From the NCBI RefSeq assembly GCF_914767665.1, contig NC_059507.1, forward strand, positions 5,952,001-6,016,000: a DNA stretch of 64,000 nucleotides, in the 5' to 3' direction. This DNA comes from Harmonia axyridis. Lineage: Eukaryota > Arthropoda > Insecta > Coleoptera > Coccinellidae. A program made the translations under genes and the position numbers. Positions within the stretch are counted from its first letter, which is position 1. Each line of letters begins with the position of its first letter. The notes under the pieces were generated by a model. That model searched no databases, was not told where the DNA came from, and saw only the letters and a program-made list of their open reading frames with translations. Below are positions 47,201 to 58,110 of this stretch, piece after piece.

Positions 47201-49351
47201 GAATTTTTTACCATTGAAGATGTTATGTAGTAACTCCCTTTGAAATTGCAGCATTTGGTATAGGCAGTATGGTATATTCAGGACTAGAGTTCGTGAGATA
47301 CTTTGAAGCAAAACACTACACCAATTGTGAAACCAACGTTTTTCAAGCTATTACTCCAGCAGCAAGAACTCTGTTAACACTTCTGCAGATGCAATTTATT
47401 TTTTTGAGCAGCAAGGTGAATAACTACGTTGTTTGTCTTATTACATTATGATGAGTACAGCAAATGAATAACATCTTCATTTGGTCATAGGATTTGGAAT
47501 TGAGGAAGATAAAGAAGCTGGCCAGGTTTGGATTGATGCACATGATTGCAACTGATTTATGTGAATGGTTGTATGTTCTAGTTGAAGAGACTAAACATGA
47601 GATGATACATTTGGCAGGTACCTAATATAACTCAACTTAATACTTAGTATTGAATACCTACTAAAAATAATATCGTTTCGTCCCAAAAACCTAACAGAGG
47701 TTCAGTAAATATGGCCCTTAATATGCAAAATTTCATGTTGATCTCATTACAAGCTCCACGATTTTTATTTGGAGTTTATGGTCACCCTTTTGTTCCATTG
47801 TTCCATAAATATGTAATTCTTCTTCTCATAATTGCAGAGCAATATAACGACACAGAGACCTTGATGCACGAGAAATTCTGCCAGGAAGAATTGGTCATGG
47901 GATCTCTTGTTATGAATTCCAGTCCATTTCTGTTTCCTTGCACTATTGAATATAGTCTTATATGCGCAGTTATACTCTTCGAAATGTGGAAGAAAATGAG
48001 AGCATTTCTGCCAAAAAATGCAGATGGAAGATCCACAGAAAAGAACAACCAACCAAAGGAACAGAACATTTATTTTTTCGGTGAGAAAATATTTGATTAA
48101 TTTATTTCACTACTTTTGTATGGTTGCTGGCATTAATATGTCACTCACAAGTCCCTGGCATTCAGATAGCACCATATCACTTCTTGGTTATGGTTAAATG
48201 TCATTTGTTGTTGTTTAAAACATGAATAAAAATAATAGGTACTTAAATATCAATAATATCAAATAAATGAGTATTCGGCTCTAAGTTCCACCTTCTTCAT
48301 CGTTACACCTGACTCCTTGTTTCAATTTTTTTCAGATCACATAGGAGGTAGACCTGTGAATACTGAAAATCACATAACCGTAGACTGCAGCAGCGCCCAT
48401 AAAGGTCTTTTTGCTGGTATCATGGTTATCGTTTTCACCATAATTTCTCTCATAATGTTTTTCGTTCTCACGCAAGATAAGGTTAACTCAGAGGAAATTA
48501 AAAGGAGAAGACATATTTTAGCTCAGATTGAAGTGAACACGATGGAATTAGTTCTTTACCTTATCACCATCTTGGCAACCATTGCTGCTATGATTAGGAT
48601 GAGGACAATGAAATATGAGAGGAAACTGAAGGGTTAGTACTGAGAAACAGAAGTGCATATTGTCATCAGAAATTGTACATGGGCGTACAACTTTGCTTCC
48701 ACTGTTTTTTTTTCCGAGATTCGAGGCTTCATTGTAAAAAACATTATACATTTACGATTGTCTATGGCTACAGCCATCTTTTGCAAAACGGCGGAAGCAA
48801 AGTTTAACATCAAAAAACCCAGGTGAAGTTCCAATTATAATGTGATTATGTTTTCAGCTGAAGGTCAGGCTGGAATTGGGCTGGACAACACTCTGCTGGT
48901 TGTTGCTCAGACTGGAGTTTTCATATACAGCATGTTCTCCATAATAGGCAATTGCTTCACTTCAAGAGGCTCAATAACAGTCAGTTTACTGGCTGAGATA
49001 TTCTCCTTTATTCAAACCAGCCTTCAGACGATTTTTGTGCTTGATTCTTGGTGGAGGAGGTGCAGCACAACAGAACAATGCCAGGAGAAGCCTGGCAGGG
49101 AACTGATAACATTCCTGATAGTTTCAAATATGGCACTGTGGACCATCAATAGTTTGGAAAAGAACAAAGCTGAATTCAATCCAGACCAAATAGCGTTCTT
49201 CGGAGACTGGGCTTGGACTATAATAACGCACATTTCAATGCCTCTAGCTATATTCTATAGGTTTCATTCGACGATCTGTCTTTTTGAAATTTGGAAAAAC
49301 GCTTATAAACTAAAGTCGAATTTGAATCCTCCTATGATAACCATAAATTAG
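41268..49351 (+). CDS. Otopetrin-type proton channel B (9 exons)
   Basis: Exons 41268-41449, 41704-41787, 43624-43841, 45975-46067, 47252-47415, 47491-47617, 47838-48080, 48336-48632 and 48858-49351 total 1902 bases (633 residues). All phases agree. The cytoplasmic N terminus is about 90 residues, with a His run and Ser/Arg-rich stretch. Signature segments are LSAFYAKLLVVLGMAFPITE, FYQGFYLYLYLGS, YGSFYLRLGAI, FGIGSMVYSGLEFVRYFE, ARFGLMHMIATDLCEW, CTIEYSLICAVILFEMWKK, SSAHKGLFAGIMVI and ITHISMPLAIFYRFHSTIC. This is a multi-pass proton channel of the plasma or internal membranes. It keeps consensus residues better than paralogue A (FHS versus FQS, FPITE versus LPITD). Introns hold a DD41D element, two foldbacks and a 127-base mariner derivative. 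An alternative first exon is possible at 41588. Confidence 0.92.
41588..41787 (+). other. Possible alternative first exon of otopetrin B
   Basis: An ATG at 41588 opens a frame that runs without a stop straight into exon 2 of otopetrin B (41704-41787) and reaches the same donor in the same phase. The extra 39 codons include a hydrophobic stretch (LLALFVCIFFTFF) that is really the pyrimidine tract read as codons. This is more likely intron sequence, but transcript data could decide. Part of it matches dispersed repeat R3. Confidence 0.25.
42159..43097 (-). mobile_element. DD41D mariner-like deletion derivative, copy B
   Basis: In intron 2 of otopetrin B. It has the same ends and internal junction as copy A. 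The minus strand reads HYVHFILFSDEAHFWLNGY (42928 downward), then a short frame break around 42.72-42.77 kb, then QQDGATCHTA and PLDYFLWGYVKS ending in EIIFEM. It is about 940 bases long. Confidence 0.86.
44041..44903. mobile_element. Foldback element, about 255-base arms, in intron 3 of otopetrin B
   Basis: GTCCGTAAAGTATGGAAC at the left is matched by its inverse at the right. Arms run 44041-44293 and 44638-44903 with an insertion of about 10-20 bases in the right arm. The unpaired middle (about 345 bases) is AT-rich and non-coding. The inner arm ends carry TACAGGGTGGAC. Confidence 0.85.
45065..45170 (-). repeat. Dispersed short repeat R3, copy in inverse orientation
   Basis: Reading the minus strand gives ATATTCTCGCACGATTTTGT, then TCTACAAGATGTGGAAGAAT, as at 34.1 and 41.6 kb. 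It lies in intron 3 of otopetrin B. Confidence 0.6.
45340..45490. repeat. Diverged relative of the palindrome-bearing repeat
   Basis: Contains AGAGAAAATAATGTATAATACTCG-like sequence (first 20: AGAGAAAATAATGTATAATA) followed by an AACTCGCCACTTCGTGGCTCG hairpin core, as in the 3' part of the elements at 14.6 and 38.3 kb. Confidence 0.55.
46138..46752. mobile_element. Foldback element ending in TACAGGGTGTTTCC, intron 4 of otopetrin B
   Basis: Left arm 46139-46258 and right arm 46632-46752 are inverse copies, starting TACAGGGTGTTTCCTAAACA and running through GGGGTTGTTCCTTGGACTAT-like sequence. The middle is about 370 bases of non-coding DNA. Outer TATA could be the target duplication. Confidence 0.85.
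48680..48806. mobile_element. 127-base internally deleted mariner (MITE) in intron 8 of otopetrin B
   Basis: Both ends match the mariner at 16.2 and 39.6 kb: GGCGTACAACTTTGCTTCC on the left, and CAAAACGGCGGAAGCAAAG on the right. Everything between about 70 bases of left end and 45 bases of right end is missing. It lies within a 225-base intron, leaving both splice sites intact. Confidence 0.85.
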
Positions 49352-50869
49352 ATGCAGATTTCCCTCTTTTGAGAAAATACGAAAGTCTGAAGCATGAACA
49401 GTGAGCATCACTTGGTGGATCTCAAACATAAGTAGATTGTTTTGAAATTCAAGAAATTTATTATTCATTTGATATTGATTATTTTATTATGAAATAATTC
49501 GAGTGCTCTGTTGGCTCGGGACTATATTTGAAAGCAGAAGTAACCATAATCTTTGTTATCAGAAAATCATTCTTAACAAAGGTATTAGTCCACAAATATT
49601 TTTTTGATGTGGTATAGGTCAATTTAGAAAAGACATTGTCTATAAAAACATCATGTTTGTTGATTGATTAATTGTATTAATACAGAAAATTGATTTTAAT
49701 CCCTCAAACATTTATAAAAACATGAATATAACCTCATAGACTGATTGGAATCATTTAAAACCTTTTATCATAAGTTTTTTATGAATATTCTGTGAATTTG
49801 GATGTAGTTTTCATTAAACAGCTAATAAATTCACCGACCGTAGTCGAAAAACTCCGAGATACTAAACAATGAATCTTATGATTTTTACCAGACCTCAGTT
49901 CCTTATAGGTATGTTTAAACAATCAGTTCTATATCAAAAATGATAGTGTGACATATTTTCATGAATAGACGCAGCCAAAAATAGTTTTCTACGCCTTCTT
50001 AACGTCCTTGAAATATAATAAAATAGTTAACATAAGAAAGTTGGGATGAAGAAAGCATTGAAAAGCTTCGATAGAAACCTACATCTTTCTGTAACATCAT
50101 TAAGAGCGGTAACATAAACTAGGTAACATTGGAGTTTCTTGTTAGTTTAAGAAGAATTATTAGTGACTTGCTTCAACCCCAGGAAGCTCCAAAACTTCTA
50201 CGAAAGTAAGTTACCTGCCCACCTAGTTTCCTTTTCCTCTTCTTTTCATGAAATTTTCCGTGACCAATTGAATATTTCCAGCAGTTTGTCCTAGCATTGG
50301 CATAAACCTTATCTTTAACGGGGCCCCAAATAAAAAAGGGCTAAATCGAAAGATCTTGGTGGCCAATTGTGCTCATCTCTTCGAGAAATAACACTTTTCT
50401 TGCAAAATAGATCAATTTTAACAATTTCAATGCGTTATTGAAGCGTGTATCGTTCAATATTTACCAATTGCGTAGTACTAGGCACAGCTGCACAGATAGC
50501 GGGCTATTTGAAATGAAACCTCTTGTTGGAAAACCCTGTATAATACTTACCTTAAATTGAATGTTCTCACCTTCGAATTCTAGTAGATAAGCTCTCATAT
50601 TTTGCAGGTTTCGTCGACAACGAACCATTTCAAATCAGGTTACGATGCAACGAAACCCGTAATTTATGAAATCATAAAATCTGAAATGAGTTTCTTCGAA
50701 ATACTGAATTTGCCAAATATTCCGAGTTGGCGATGCCAGATTATTCCATCTTTCTTCGAACATATGGCTTATAATGAACTTTCTGTACGAGTATTATTTC
50801 CATAAAGATTATTAAGTGATTTTCTCAGAGTAATAAACATAGATAGAGGGAGAATTTGTCAAAATTTTG
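49352..50869. other. Intergenic; a transposase relic and one unassigned open frame
   Basis: About 50270-50440 holds a minus-strand relic of the transposase family also seen at 12.64 kb (CTTGGTGGCCAATTG core). At 50608-50805 a plus-strand frame follows a TTTTGCAG acceptor and ends VRVLFP then stop; it could be a terminal exon, but I do not recognise it and see no partner exon. The rest is AT-rich without features. Confidence 0.4.
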
Positions 50870-51048
50870 TTCCCAACATGAACTATCAAGTTTGACATGA
50901 AGCGCGCGGAAATGAACTTATCGGTGATACGATGATAATTCATTCAATTCGCGAGTTTCTCCACAAAGATAGATAAATAGATAATTTATTCGTCATTCAC
51001 TCAATACAAGAGTCTTGACACGTCGTAAAATTATAATTAATATGTAAT

Positions 51049-51610
51049 AAAAGGTGTTTTTTCAGAGCTATATAACTTTAAATTGCAATAAAACAACGAT
51101 GGATTATTCGATTGACATGAATTTTATTTATCCGTAAGATAATCTTGTGGCATTACATTTTAAATATGATTTCTGGCATATGACCGCCACGGCTGGCTCG
51201 GATGTAGTCCAATCTGGACGTCCAATTTTCGATCACTTTTTCCAACATTTGTGGTCGTATATCGGCAATAACACGGCGAATGTTGTCTTCCAAATGGTCA
51301 AGGGTTTGTGGCTTATCCGCATAGACCAATGACTTTATATAGCCCCACAGAAAGTCGTCTAGCGGTGTTAAATCACAAGATCTTGGAGGCCAATTCACAG
51401 GTCCAAATCGTGAAATTAGGCGGTCACCAAACGTGTCTTTCAATAAATCGATTGTGGCACGAGCTGTGTGACAAACAGAATAAAATGTGTGCGATACGTA
51501 TTCCGCACAGAACCATTGAAAATGAATCACTTGATAGCTGTTAAATCGGTCTCCATCTTGAACAGTAATGCCAATTTAAAATTATATACCTCGAAAAAAA
51601 ACACCTGTTA
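51049..51610 (-). mobile_element. DD41D derivative, copy C, further deleted
   Basis: The terminal sequences match copies A, B and D, but a second deletion joins the N-terminal start region directly to CHTARATIDLLKDTFGDRL. This removes the first and second catalytic Asp motifs. Only the third motif (PLDDFLWGY) remains. Length 562 bases. Confidence 0.85.
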
Positions 51611-52345
51611 GAATTGGATTGTAAAAAAAAAAGAATAATTTTATATGTACAGTCAATATGGTCAAACACAATATACAATAAATATAATATTATATACAAA
51701 GCTTTCAACAGAACTACCTGTACATAAAACAGCAAACATTTTCTTAAATAAATAACATACAACATGATATTTCAAATATGCGAACAGTAATCTCGAAATT
51801 CTTCAATGTAATAACGTACTTATTATGTTCCATAGTGAATCAACGTTACATATTAACTTAAAATATATTGAAATAAATACCTAAATATATCCGAAATTCA
51901 GAAAACAAACTGCAAGCGTGCTAAACGACGTGAAACAACCGATGACGCTAGGAGAGCAAAAGTTGGTAAACCTTGGATTTCAGCAGGTAGATATAGGAAG
52001 GTTGCCTAAATCGTACCACTTTTTACATTTTATTTATTTTCTACCTTATATGAAAAACCAGTGCTAAAGTACCATAACCCTGAGAAGTATTGGTTATTTA
52101 GACAAGTATATCTAAATTTTATTCACTACTAAGGTGATATTTTGTGCAAGAAAAAACACTTTTTGTAAAGTGATGCAATCGGTACGATTTAGGAAACTAG
52201 TTGCCTAAATCGTACCCCCCACTTCCCAAATCGTACCACCTTGGTTGAAGTTGAAAATAAAATGAATCAATCACTGAAAAGGCAAGAATAATTGAAGAAA
52301 CTTTTTCTTTAATACAGTACTTTCTTATACATAAGTATACAATAC

Positions 52346-52798
52346 TTAAGAACTACAATTTGAGCAAATAAACTTCTTGATTTTTGCTTTTGAGCCAGGA
52401 CAACTTTCGTGAACCCATTTACTGCAATGCAAGCATTGCACCATGTCCTCGATTGAATTTTCCTCGCAAACCAAGCAAAACCATCCTTCAGGTTCGATTT
52501 CAATGAGAACGTCACTCTGGTCTGACGTTCCAGCTTGGTTTAGGATTGTCAGATTTGGATCTTTCTTTAAAATGACAGCCTCCTGTGGTTGTTTTTTTCT
52601 TGTCGATGTCTTGGTGGTCGACTTCTTTATCGCCTGTCTCGTCGATATTAAAAATAGCAGTAGCATCAATTTTATTCTCATCATAGCTTTTTTCAATATT
52701 TCAAAGAATTCTTCGACATTTTCTTTAGAAAATCCTTGTGCCCTTGCCAAGGCTGTTACTTGAGGCTCACGAAGGGAGATGTCTTTGTGCCGTTTCAT
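52346..52798 (-). pseudogene. Pogo-like transposase C-terminal part: CENP-B HTH end plus PHD finger
   Basis: The frame opens with the CENP-B-type HTH end (MKRHKDISLREPQVTALARA) and FSKENVEEFFEIL. In a +1-shifted frame the next bases read ATAIFNIDETG, the first catalytic block of pogo/Tigger enzymes, so a one-base indel and then a large deletion removed most of the DDE core. The final 50 residues are a PHD-type zinc finger: WFCLVCEENSIEDMVQCLHC, then SKWVHESCPG and FICSNC, with Cys/His spacing C-x2-C...C-x2-C...H-x2-C...C-x2-C. PHD fingers commonly read histone H3 tails. Not functional here. Confidence 0.8.
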
Positions 52799-52867
52799 GA
52801 AGCTGCAATACCACTTCTCACCAGCGATTTGCTTCTCCTCATTAAATACGTGAGGGATACCATTTCC

Positions 52868-53179
52868 CTATTGTAAGCCCATTGTAAGCCAAAAAAAACA
52901 CGCTTCTAGTTTTTTTAGATGGTCTACAAGCTGTTGCTCTACATCGGATGGTAATGTAGGGTGACGCCCCATTGATTTGGTACCTTCATTGGCCTTTACA
53001 TTTTTGCTGTCTAAATGACTCTTGAGGGTCGGTTTTGGAATTCCGTACTGTCTAGAGCACTGGTTTAAACCCATATCTCCGTTTCTATAAGAAGCTAGAG
53101 CTCTCTCCATATCCTCTTCATTCCACACTCCATACTTTCTTTTTGTCATTCTGAAACACATAAAGTAAGTTACAAACAA
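52868..53179 (-). pseudogene. Pogo-like transposase N-terminal part: psq-type HTH
   Basis: The minus strand reads KRKYGVWNEEDMERALASYR, NQCSRQYGIPKPTLKSHLDS and GRHPTLPSDVEQQLVDHLKK, the pipsqueak-type helix-turn-helix followed by the start of the CENP-B-type domain. This part binds the element's ends. It runs out of frame before joining the downstream 52798-52346 part. Confidence 0.8.
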
Positions 53180-54350
53180 GTCCGCTATTTTATATATTTT
53201 AAAAACAAACTAATCCTATAGCAATCTAACATTATTCATATACAAAAATGACAAATATGGAACATGTAATGTAACGGGCTCCCAAATCGTACCGGTACGA
53301 TTTGAGAAACCATTAGGGGTACGATTTAGGCAACTGTGGCTCTCGACAAACATTGCCTTATTTTTAACCTCACACAAACGTGTGAGCACAAACCAGTCCA
53401 TCAAAACACTCTATATTAATGCTAGTTCTGCAAACTAATAATAAACTACATTAGTACATACCTTGATAGTCACAACGTTCTTACGAAAAAGGTTCCAAAA
53501 CACTATCAACTAGCTCCAAAACAGAAAATCGTTCACAACTACTTAGAGAGTAACCGCATGAGCACTAAACTTTGTCTCGTCGCTACAACGAAGCACTAGT
53601 TGCTAGTAAAGCCGCACGAGGGCTGTAGTCACTTTATTTCTTATTAAAATTAAGGTGGTACGATTTAGGAGGCGGTACGATTTTGGCAACTCTCCTCTAC
53701 AGAAAATTATAAATTTTCTGCTTATTATAAATTCGACAATCAGGAAAAATATCGGATTCCAAATATTCAAATTTGAATATTTAATCAGGAATCACTCAAA
53801 GGAATATATTTCATTCAATATAATATACATTCATAACGATATAGTAAAATTGTGGATTTGAAAATATATCACAATCCGACAACGTAATCTTACCATGTTG
53901 GGGACATGTAGAAATTGCGTATACTTGCTCTATCTATATTCATTTGAGAATAAGAATTTTGCTTGTTTTTTCCCACCTTCGATCTATTTAGTTTTGAGAG
54001 TACATAAATTAGTTTTCATAAAATGGTTTCCCACAAAACCCCTAGAAACCAAAATCCAATTTCTCTATTATAACTCTTTGTATAATGTGGAAACACTACG
54101 ACAACATATCGATACCATTAACAGAGTTTCATCGTTCCATTAGTGACCGGAACTGTATCACTTTGATGTGGAACACTACTGGAATATGTAGCTAACTATA
54201 TAATTCGATTGACTGGATAGCAAATTGCAATATACGATAAGATCAATGTTTCCACTCTATTGGGCACCATCAATTTAGTGATATTAGAGGCTGTTATTGG
54301 GCGACAAATTTGATTTCAACTTGATTGACGTTTTACTGTCTTCTGTGATA

Positions 54351-55287
54351 GATGAACTGAATAATATGCCAAATTTGTCCTCTGGAATCAGGGAATTGAT
54401 ACTGGACCCTTTGGAAGAATATTTCTTTCCGGATGTGAATTTTCCTTTGCAATAAGTTTGTTAAGTTGGTAGTATTTTTAATTGATATTCGTTTTTGATA
54501 AATTACGACACTTTCAGGTCTATGGTTTTGTCAGAAAGTTGACCTCAATATGGTTTTGCCTGATTGCTTTGAAATTTACAGGTTTCTATGGTTCTGACGA
54601 AGCAGCACAAAAATTTTGTAACAAGATGGAAGAAATTATGGTTATAAAAGCAGAAAATTGCATGTTTCTCCCGTGAATAAATAAATAGAGAGTAAATGTA
54701 CTCGATAATAATTTTCTATCGATGAAGGTAGTTGTAATAATGGAAATATAAAGATCTGATTCAAAATTTACTTACTTTTCTCGAAAGGTAGGTTTTCAAT
54801 AGTAACTCAAGCTATCCAAGTGAGTATTACTTCCTTTAATCAAACCAATGTTGTAAGAGACTACTCATTATGTAAGTAGTGAAAAAACCATTTTTCATAC
54901 GGTGGTATTTACTACAGTATTCTCCAAAAAATTTCAAGGTTCTAGGGTTTTTCATTGAATTTCACCAAGGATACGTCATCAATGAATCAAACCTTAAAGT
55001 TAAGAGCATTTCCACCTTAAATTTTCAGAAATACAGAAGACAAGTGACTGAAGTATCACATTATTTAAGTTTTCAAAGAATGTCGCAGTTTTAGGAAGTT
55101 TCGACTAGATATAGGTTTTTGTTAAAAATAATGAGTTAACTATATTGAAAGGAAAATCTACATACATAATTTCTTGAAAAAATTACATGAATCCTCATAA
55201 GATCGCGTAAAAACTATGGTTTATATGAACCTCATAGTAATAAACATATAAGAGGAAGCATATGTCATTTTCAGTAAGTAAATTATG
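54351..55287. other. Unassigned sequence with two small open frames
   Basis: Immediately after the repeat boundary the plus strand reads DELNNMPNLSSGIRELILDP and ends FPDVNFPLQ then stop near 54456. A second stretch after a TTTCAG at about 54520 reads GFYGSDEAAQKFCNKMEEIM and stops at 54676. These could be remnants or terminal exons of an unknown gene. I cannot connect them or name a family. Confidence 0.3.
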
Positions 55288-56118
55288 TCCCAAACATGAA
55301 CTATCAAATTTGACAAGAAGCGCGCGAAAATGAAAACATATCAGTGATACGAGATTTCATTCAATTCGCGAGTTTCTCCACATAGAACGCACTTCTTATA
55401 GCCCATAGTGAATCAACGTTTCATATTAACTCAAAATATATTGAGATGAATACCTAAATATATCAGAAATTCAGAAAACAAACTTCAAGTACGCCAAAAG
55501 ACGTGAAACATCCGATGACACTAGGAGAGCAAAAGTTGCCAAACCTTGGATTTCAGCTGGTAGATACAGAAAAAAATTAAATATTCTGTTTATCATAAAT
55601 TCGACAATTAGGAAAAATATCGAATTCCAAATATTCCAATTTGCATATTCAATCAGGAATCACTCAAATAAATGTATTTCATTCAATATAATATACATTC
55701 ATAATGATATAGTGAAATTGTGGATTTGAAAATATATCACAATCCGACAACGTAATCTAACTATGTTGGGGACATGTCAAATTGCGTATACTTCCTCTAT
55801 TTATGTTTATCAATGATTTGAACTCGAAGCATTCAAATATTCGATGTCTCAATTAGTCCAATATAACTTTGAACAATATATAACAACAGCAACATATCCC
55901 ATCAATTTATTCCATCAGTGGCCCAGGCTATATCACTTTGATGTGGTACACTATTAGAATACATAACCTAACTATATAATTCGATTGATTGGATGGCAAA
56001 TTGCAATATACGATGTTTTCACTCTATTGATCATCATTTATTTAATAATGATGGAGGGTATTATAGAGCGACAAATTTGATTTGAACTTGATTGACGTTT
56101 AAGTGTTCTCTGTGATCC
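55288..56118. repeat. Dispersed repeat family R1, copy 3 (longest uninterrupted)
   Basis: An uninterrupted copy of about 830 bases. It begins CAAACATGAACTATCAAATT and ends near GTTCTCTGTGAT. Copy 2 shares both edges; copy 1 (30918-31421) covers only the first 500 bases. No long open frame, no clear terminal repeats. Confidence 0.72.
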
Positions 56119-56438
56119 ACAATTGACAAAAGTTATTGTTAGCATGAGTTTCGTTTGTTGAATAACTCTTTCCCTGATATAGATGTTCTATTTAACGATT
56201 TTTTTCTTATATGAAAAGTTATTAGTTTTGTCGATCAGAGAGTTTCCCAGGAGGGGTATGTGGATCATTTCTGGGCACCCATTCTCCAAAAAATGCCAAT
56301 ATTTGAGGCCTCAAACGATAAGGCTCGCCTTACTGATAACGATGCTGTTCTCAAAATTAATACCCTCTGGCCGTATACAGAATAACTTTTGAAAGGAAAG
56401 ACCTTAAGAAAGTTGAAATTTTCAGGGTAGAATTTCTA
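56119..56438. other. Short unassigned stretch, no gene
   Basis: AT-rich; nothing recognisable on either strand. Confidence 0.4.
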
Positions 56439-57375
56439 TCTAACGTTTTTTTTAGAGCTATAGAATTTTAAATTGCAATAAAACAACGATGGATTATTCG
56501 ATTGATATGAATTTTATTAATCCGCAAGATAATCTTGTGGCATTACATTTTAAATATGATTTCTGGCATATGACCGCCACGGCTGGCTCGGATGTAGTCC
56601 AATCTGGACGTCCAATTTTTGATGACTTTTTCCAACATTTGTGGCCGTATATCGGCAATAACACGGCGAATGTTGTCTTCCAAATGGTCAAGGGTTTGTG
56701 GCTTATCCGCATAGACCAATGACTTTATATAGCCCCACAGAAAGTCGTCTAGCGGTGTTAAATCACAAGATCTTGGAGACCAATTCAAAGGTCCAAAACG
56801 TGAAATTAGGCGGTCACCAAACGTGTCTTTCAATAAATCGATTGTGGCACGAGCTGTGTGACATGTTGCGCCGTCTTGTTGGAAGCACAGCTCCTGGACA
56901 TCATGGTTGTTCAATTCAGGAATGAAAAAGTTAGTAATCATGGCTCTATAACGATCACCATTGACTGTAACGTTCTGGCCATCATCGTTTTTGAAGAAGT
57001 GAATGATTCCACCAGCCCATAAAGCGCACCAAACAGTCAGTTTTTCTGGATGTAACGGTGTTTCGACATACACTTGAGGATTAGCTTCACTCCAAATGCG
57101 GCAGTTTTGTTTGTTGACGTAGCCATTCAACCAGAAGTGCGCTTTCATCGCTAAACAAAATAAAATGGACGTAGTGCGCGATACGTATTCCGCACGGAAC
57201 CATTATTTTCGAAATGAAATTGCACTATTTGCAAGCGTTGTTCAGGCGTGAGTCTATTCAAGATGAATTGCCAAAACCAAACTGAGAATAAATCACTTGA
57301 CAGCTGTTGAATCGGTAGCCATCTTGAACAGTAATGCCAACTTGAGGTTATATACCTCGAAAAAAACACCCATTA
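56439..57375 (-). mobile_element. DD41D mariner-like deletion derivative, copy D
   Basis: Same ends and internal junction as copies A and B. The minus strand reads NRLTPEQRLQIVQFHFENNG with RALRPFY at the junction, then after a frameshift HFWLNGYVNKQNCRIWSEAN, QQDGATCHTA and PLDDFLWGYIKS (the Tyr after the third catalytic Asp is replaced by Asp). It ends EIIFKM. A 4-codon-scale deletion lies at about 57000. Confidence 0.86.
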
Positions 57376-58110
57376 TAACTAAAAATTACATTTTTCTTAT
57401 AGATTTTCAACAGCCTGCATCTTTTCAACCGAGGAGAATCGAAAAAAATGGTAAAGGAAACAACGTGTTTTTTTTTATATCGGAAATCACCCTGTATATT
57501 TCTCTGGAACATTCTGTTTAAGAATTATCGTGTACAAGGTGGTCGGAAGAAATGATGTGTTCTTCATTATTGAGTCAAAACCAATATTGTCGGTTCGTCT
57601 CTGGAAAACCGAACAAGCGCACAAAAACGGAAAAAACCCCGGAAATCCACAGGAAGAAAAGGAAAACTCATTGTAAATAGGTGCAACATATCAGGCTTTT
57701 TAATCAAGCAGTAGCCACTGGGCTTTATAACAGTCTACCTCGTAAATTCATTTAGACCATTCGATCGAGCTTGCTGGCGTTTATTATGAACTTTCGGAAT
57801 TAACCAGCCAAGTTAATTAAAACCGATGATGATTCATATAACGCGAAACGTTCGTTGCAATGTTCGGAAATCCACTTAGCTTAATTCCTTTGTTAACAAC
57901 GTGCAACCCAGTATTTTCATCGGCCTCTAATATGTTTTATAAAATTGTGACTGGTCGAAATTTGTCGATGGCTTAGTCACCGTAATGGATAGTACTTCGT
58001 TCAGTCACAGTTTTCAAAGGTTATTTATCAATTGAAACCTACCTATGTAGATGAATTCAAAGATAAATAACCTCCCTATCAGATGACACTACCATGTAAA
58101 CAAATATACT
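57376..58110. other. Intergenic, no gene supported
   Basis: A CACCCTGTATATTTC motif at 57488 suggests the end of a small element. Otherwise featureless. Confidence 0.4.

Larger units (their letters stand above)
51994..53699 (-). mobile_element. Pogo-like DNA transposon, DDE core deleted
   Basis: Inverted ends read AGGAAGGTTGCCTAAATCG on the left and the inverse of AGGAGAGTTGCCAAAATCG on the right, next to TA. At least eight copies of an AAATCGTACC motif (either strand) cluster near the two ends. The minus strand encodes a psq-type HTH, a CENP-B-like HTH, the start of the DDE domain and then a PHD finger; the catalytic region between them is gone. It is inserted in repeat R1. Confidence 0.82.
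50870..54350. repeat. Dispersed repeat family R1, copy 2, interrupted by later insertions
   Basis: Repeat pieces at 50870-50966, 51803-51993, 53700-53936 and about 54100-54350 together match copy 3 (55288-56118) in order. The gaps are filled by DD41D copy C plus flanking DNA, and by the pogo-like element. The matching pieces meet cleanly at the pogo-like insertion, which dates it after the repeat. Confidence 0.75.

Noticed and set aside
47765..48069. Two 95-codon minus-strand frames over otopetrin B exon 7
   Set aside because: Antisense to a well-supported exon, no domain.
52443..52763. 106-codon plus-strand frame
   Set aside because: Antisense to the pogo-like transposase part that has the clear PHD finger.
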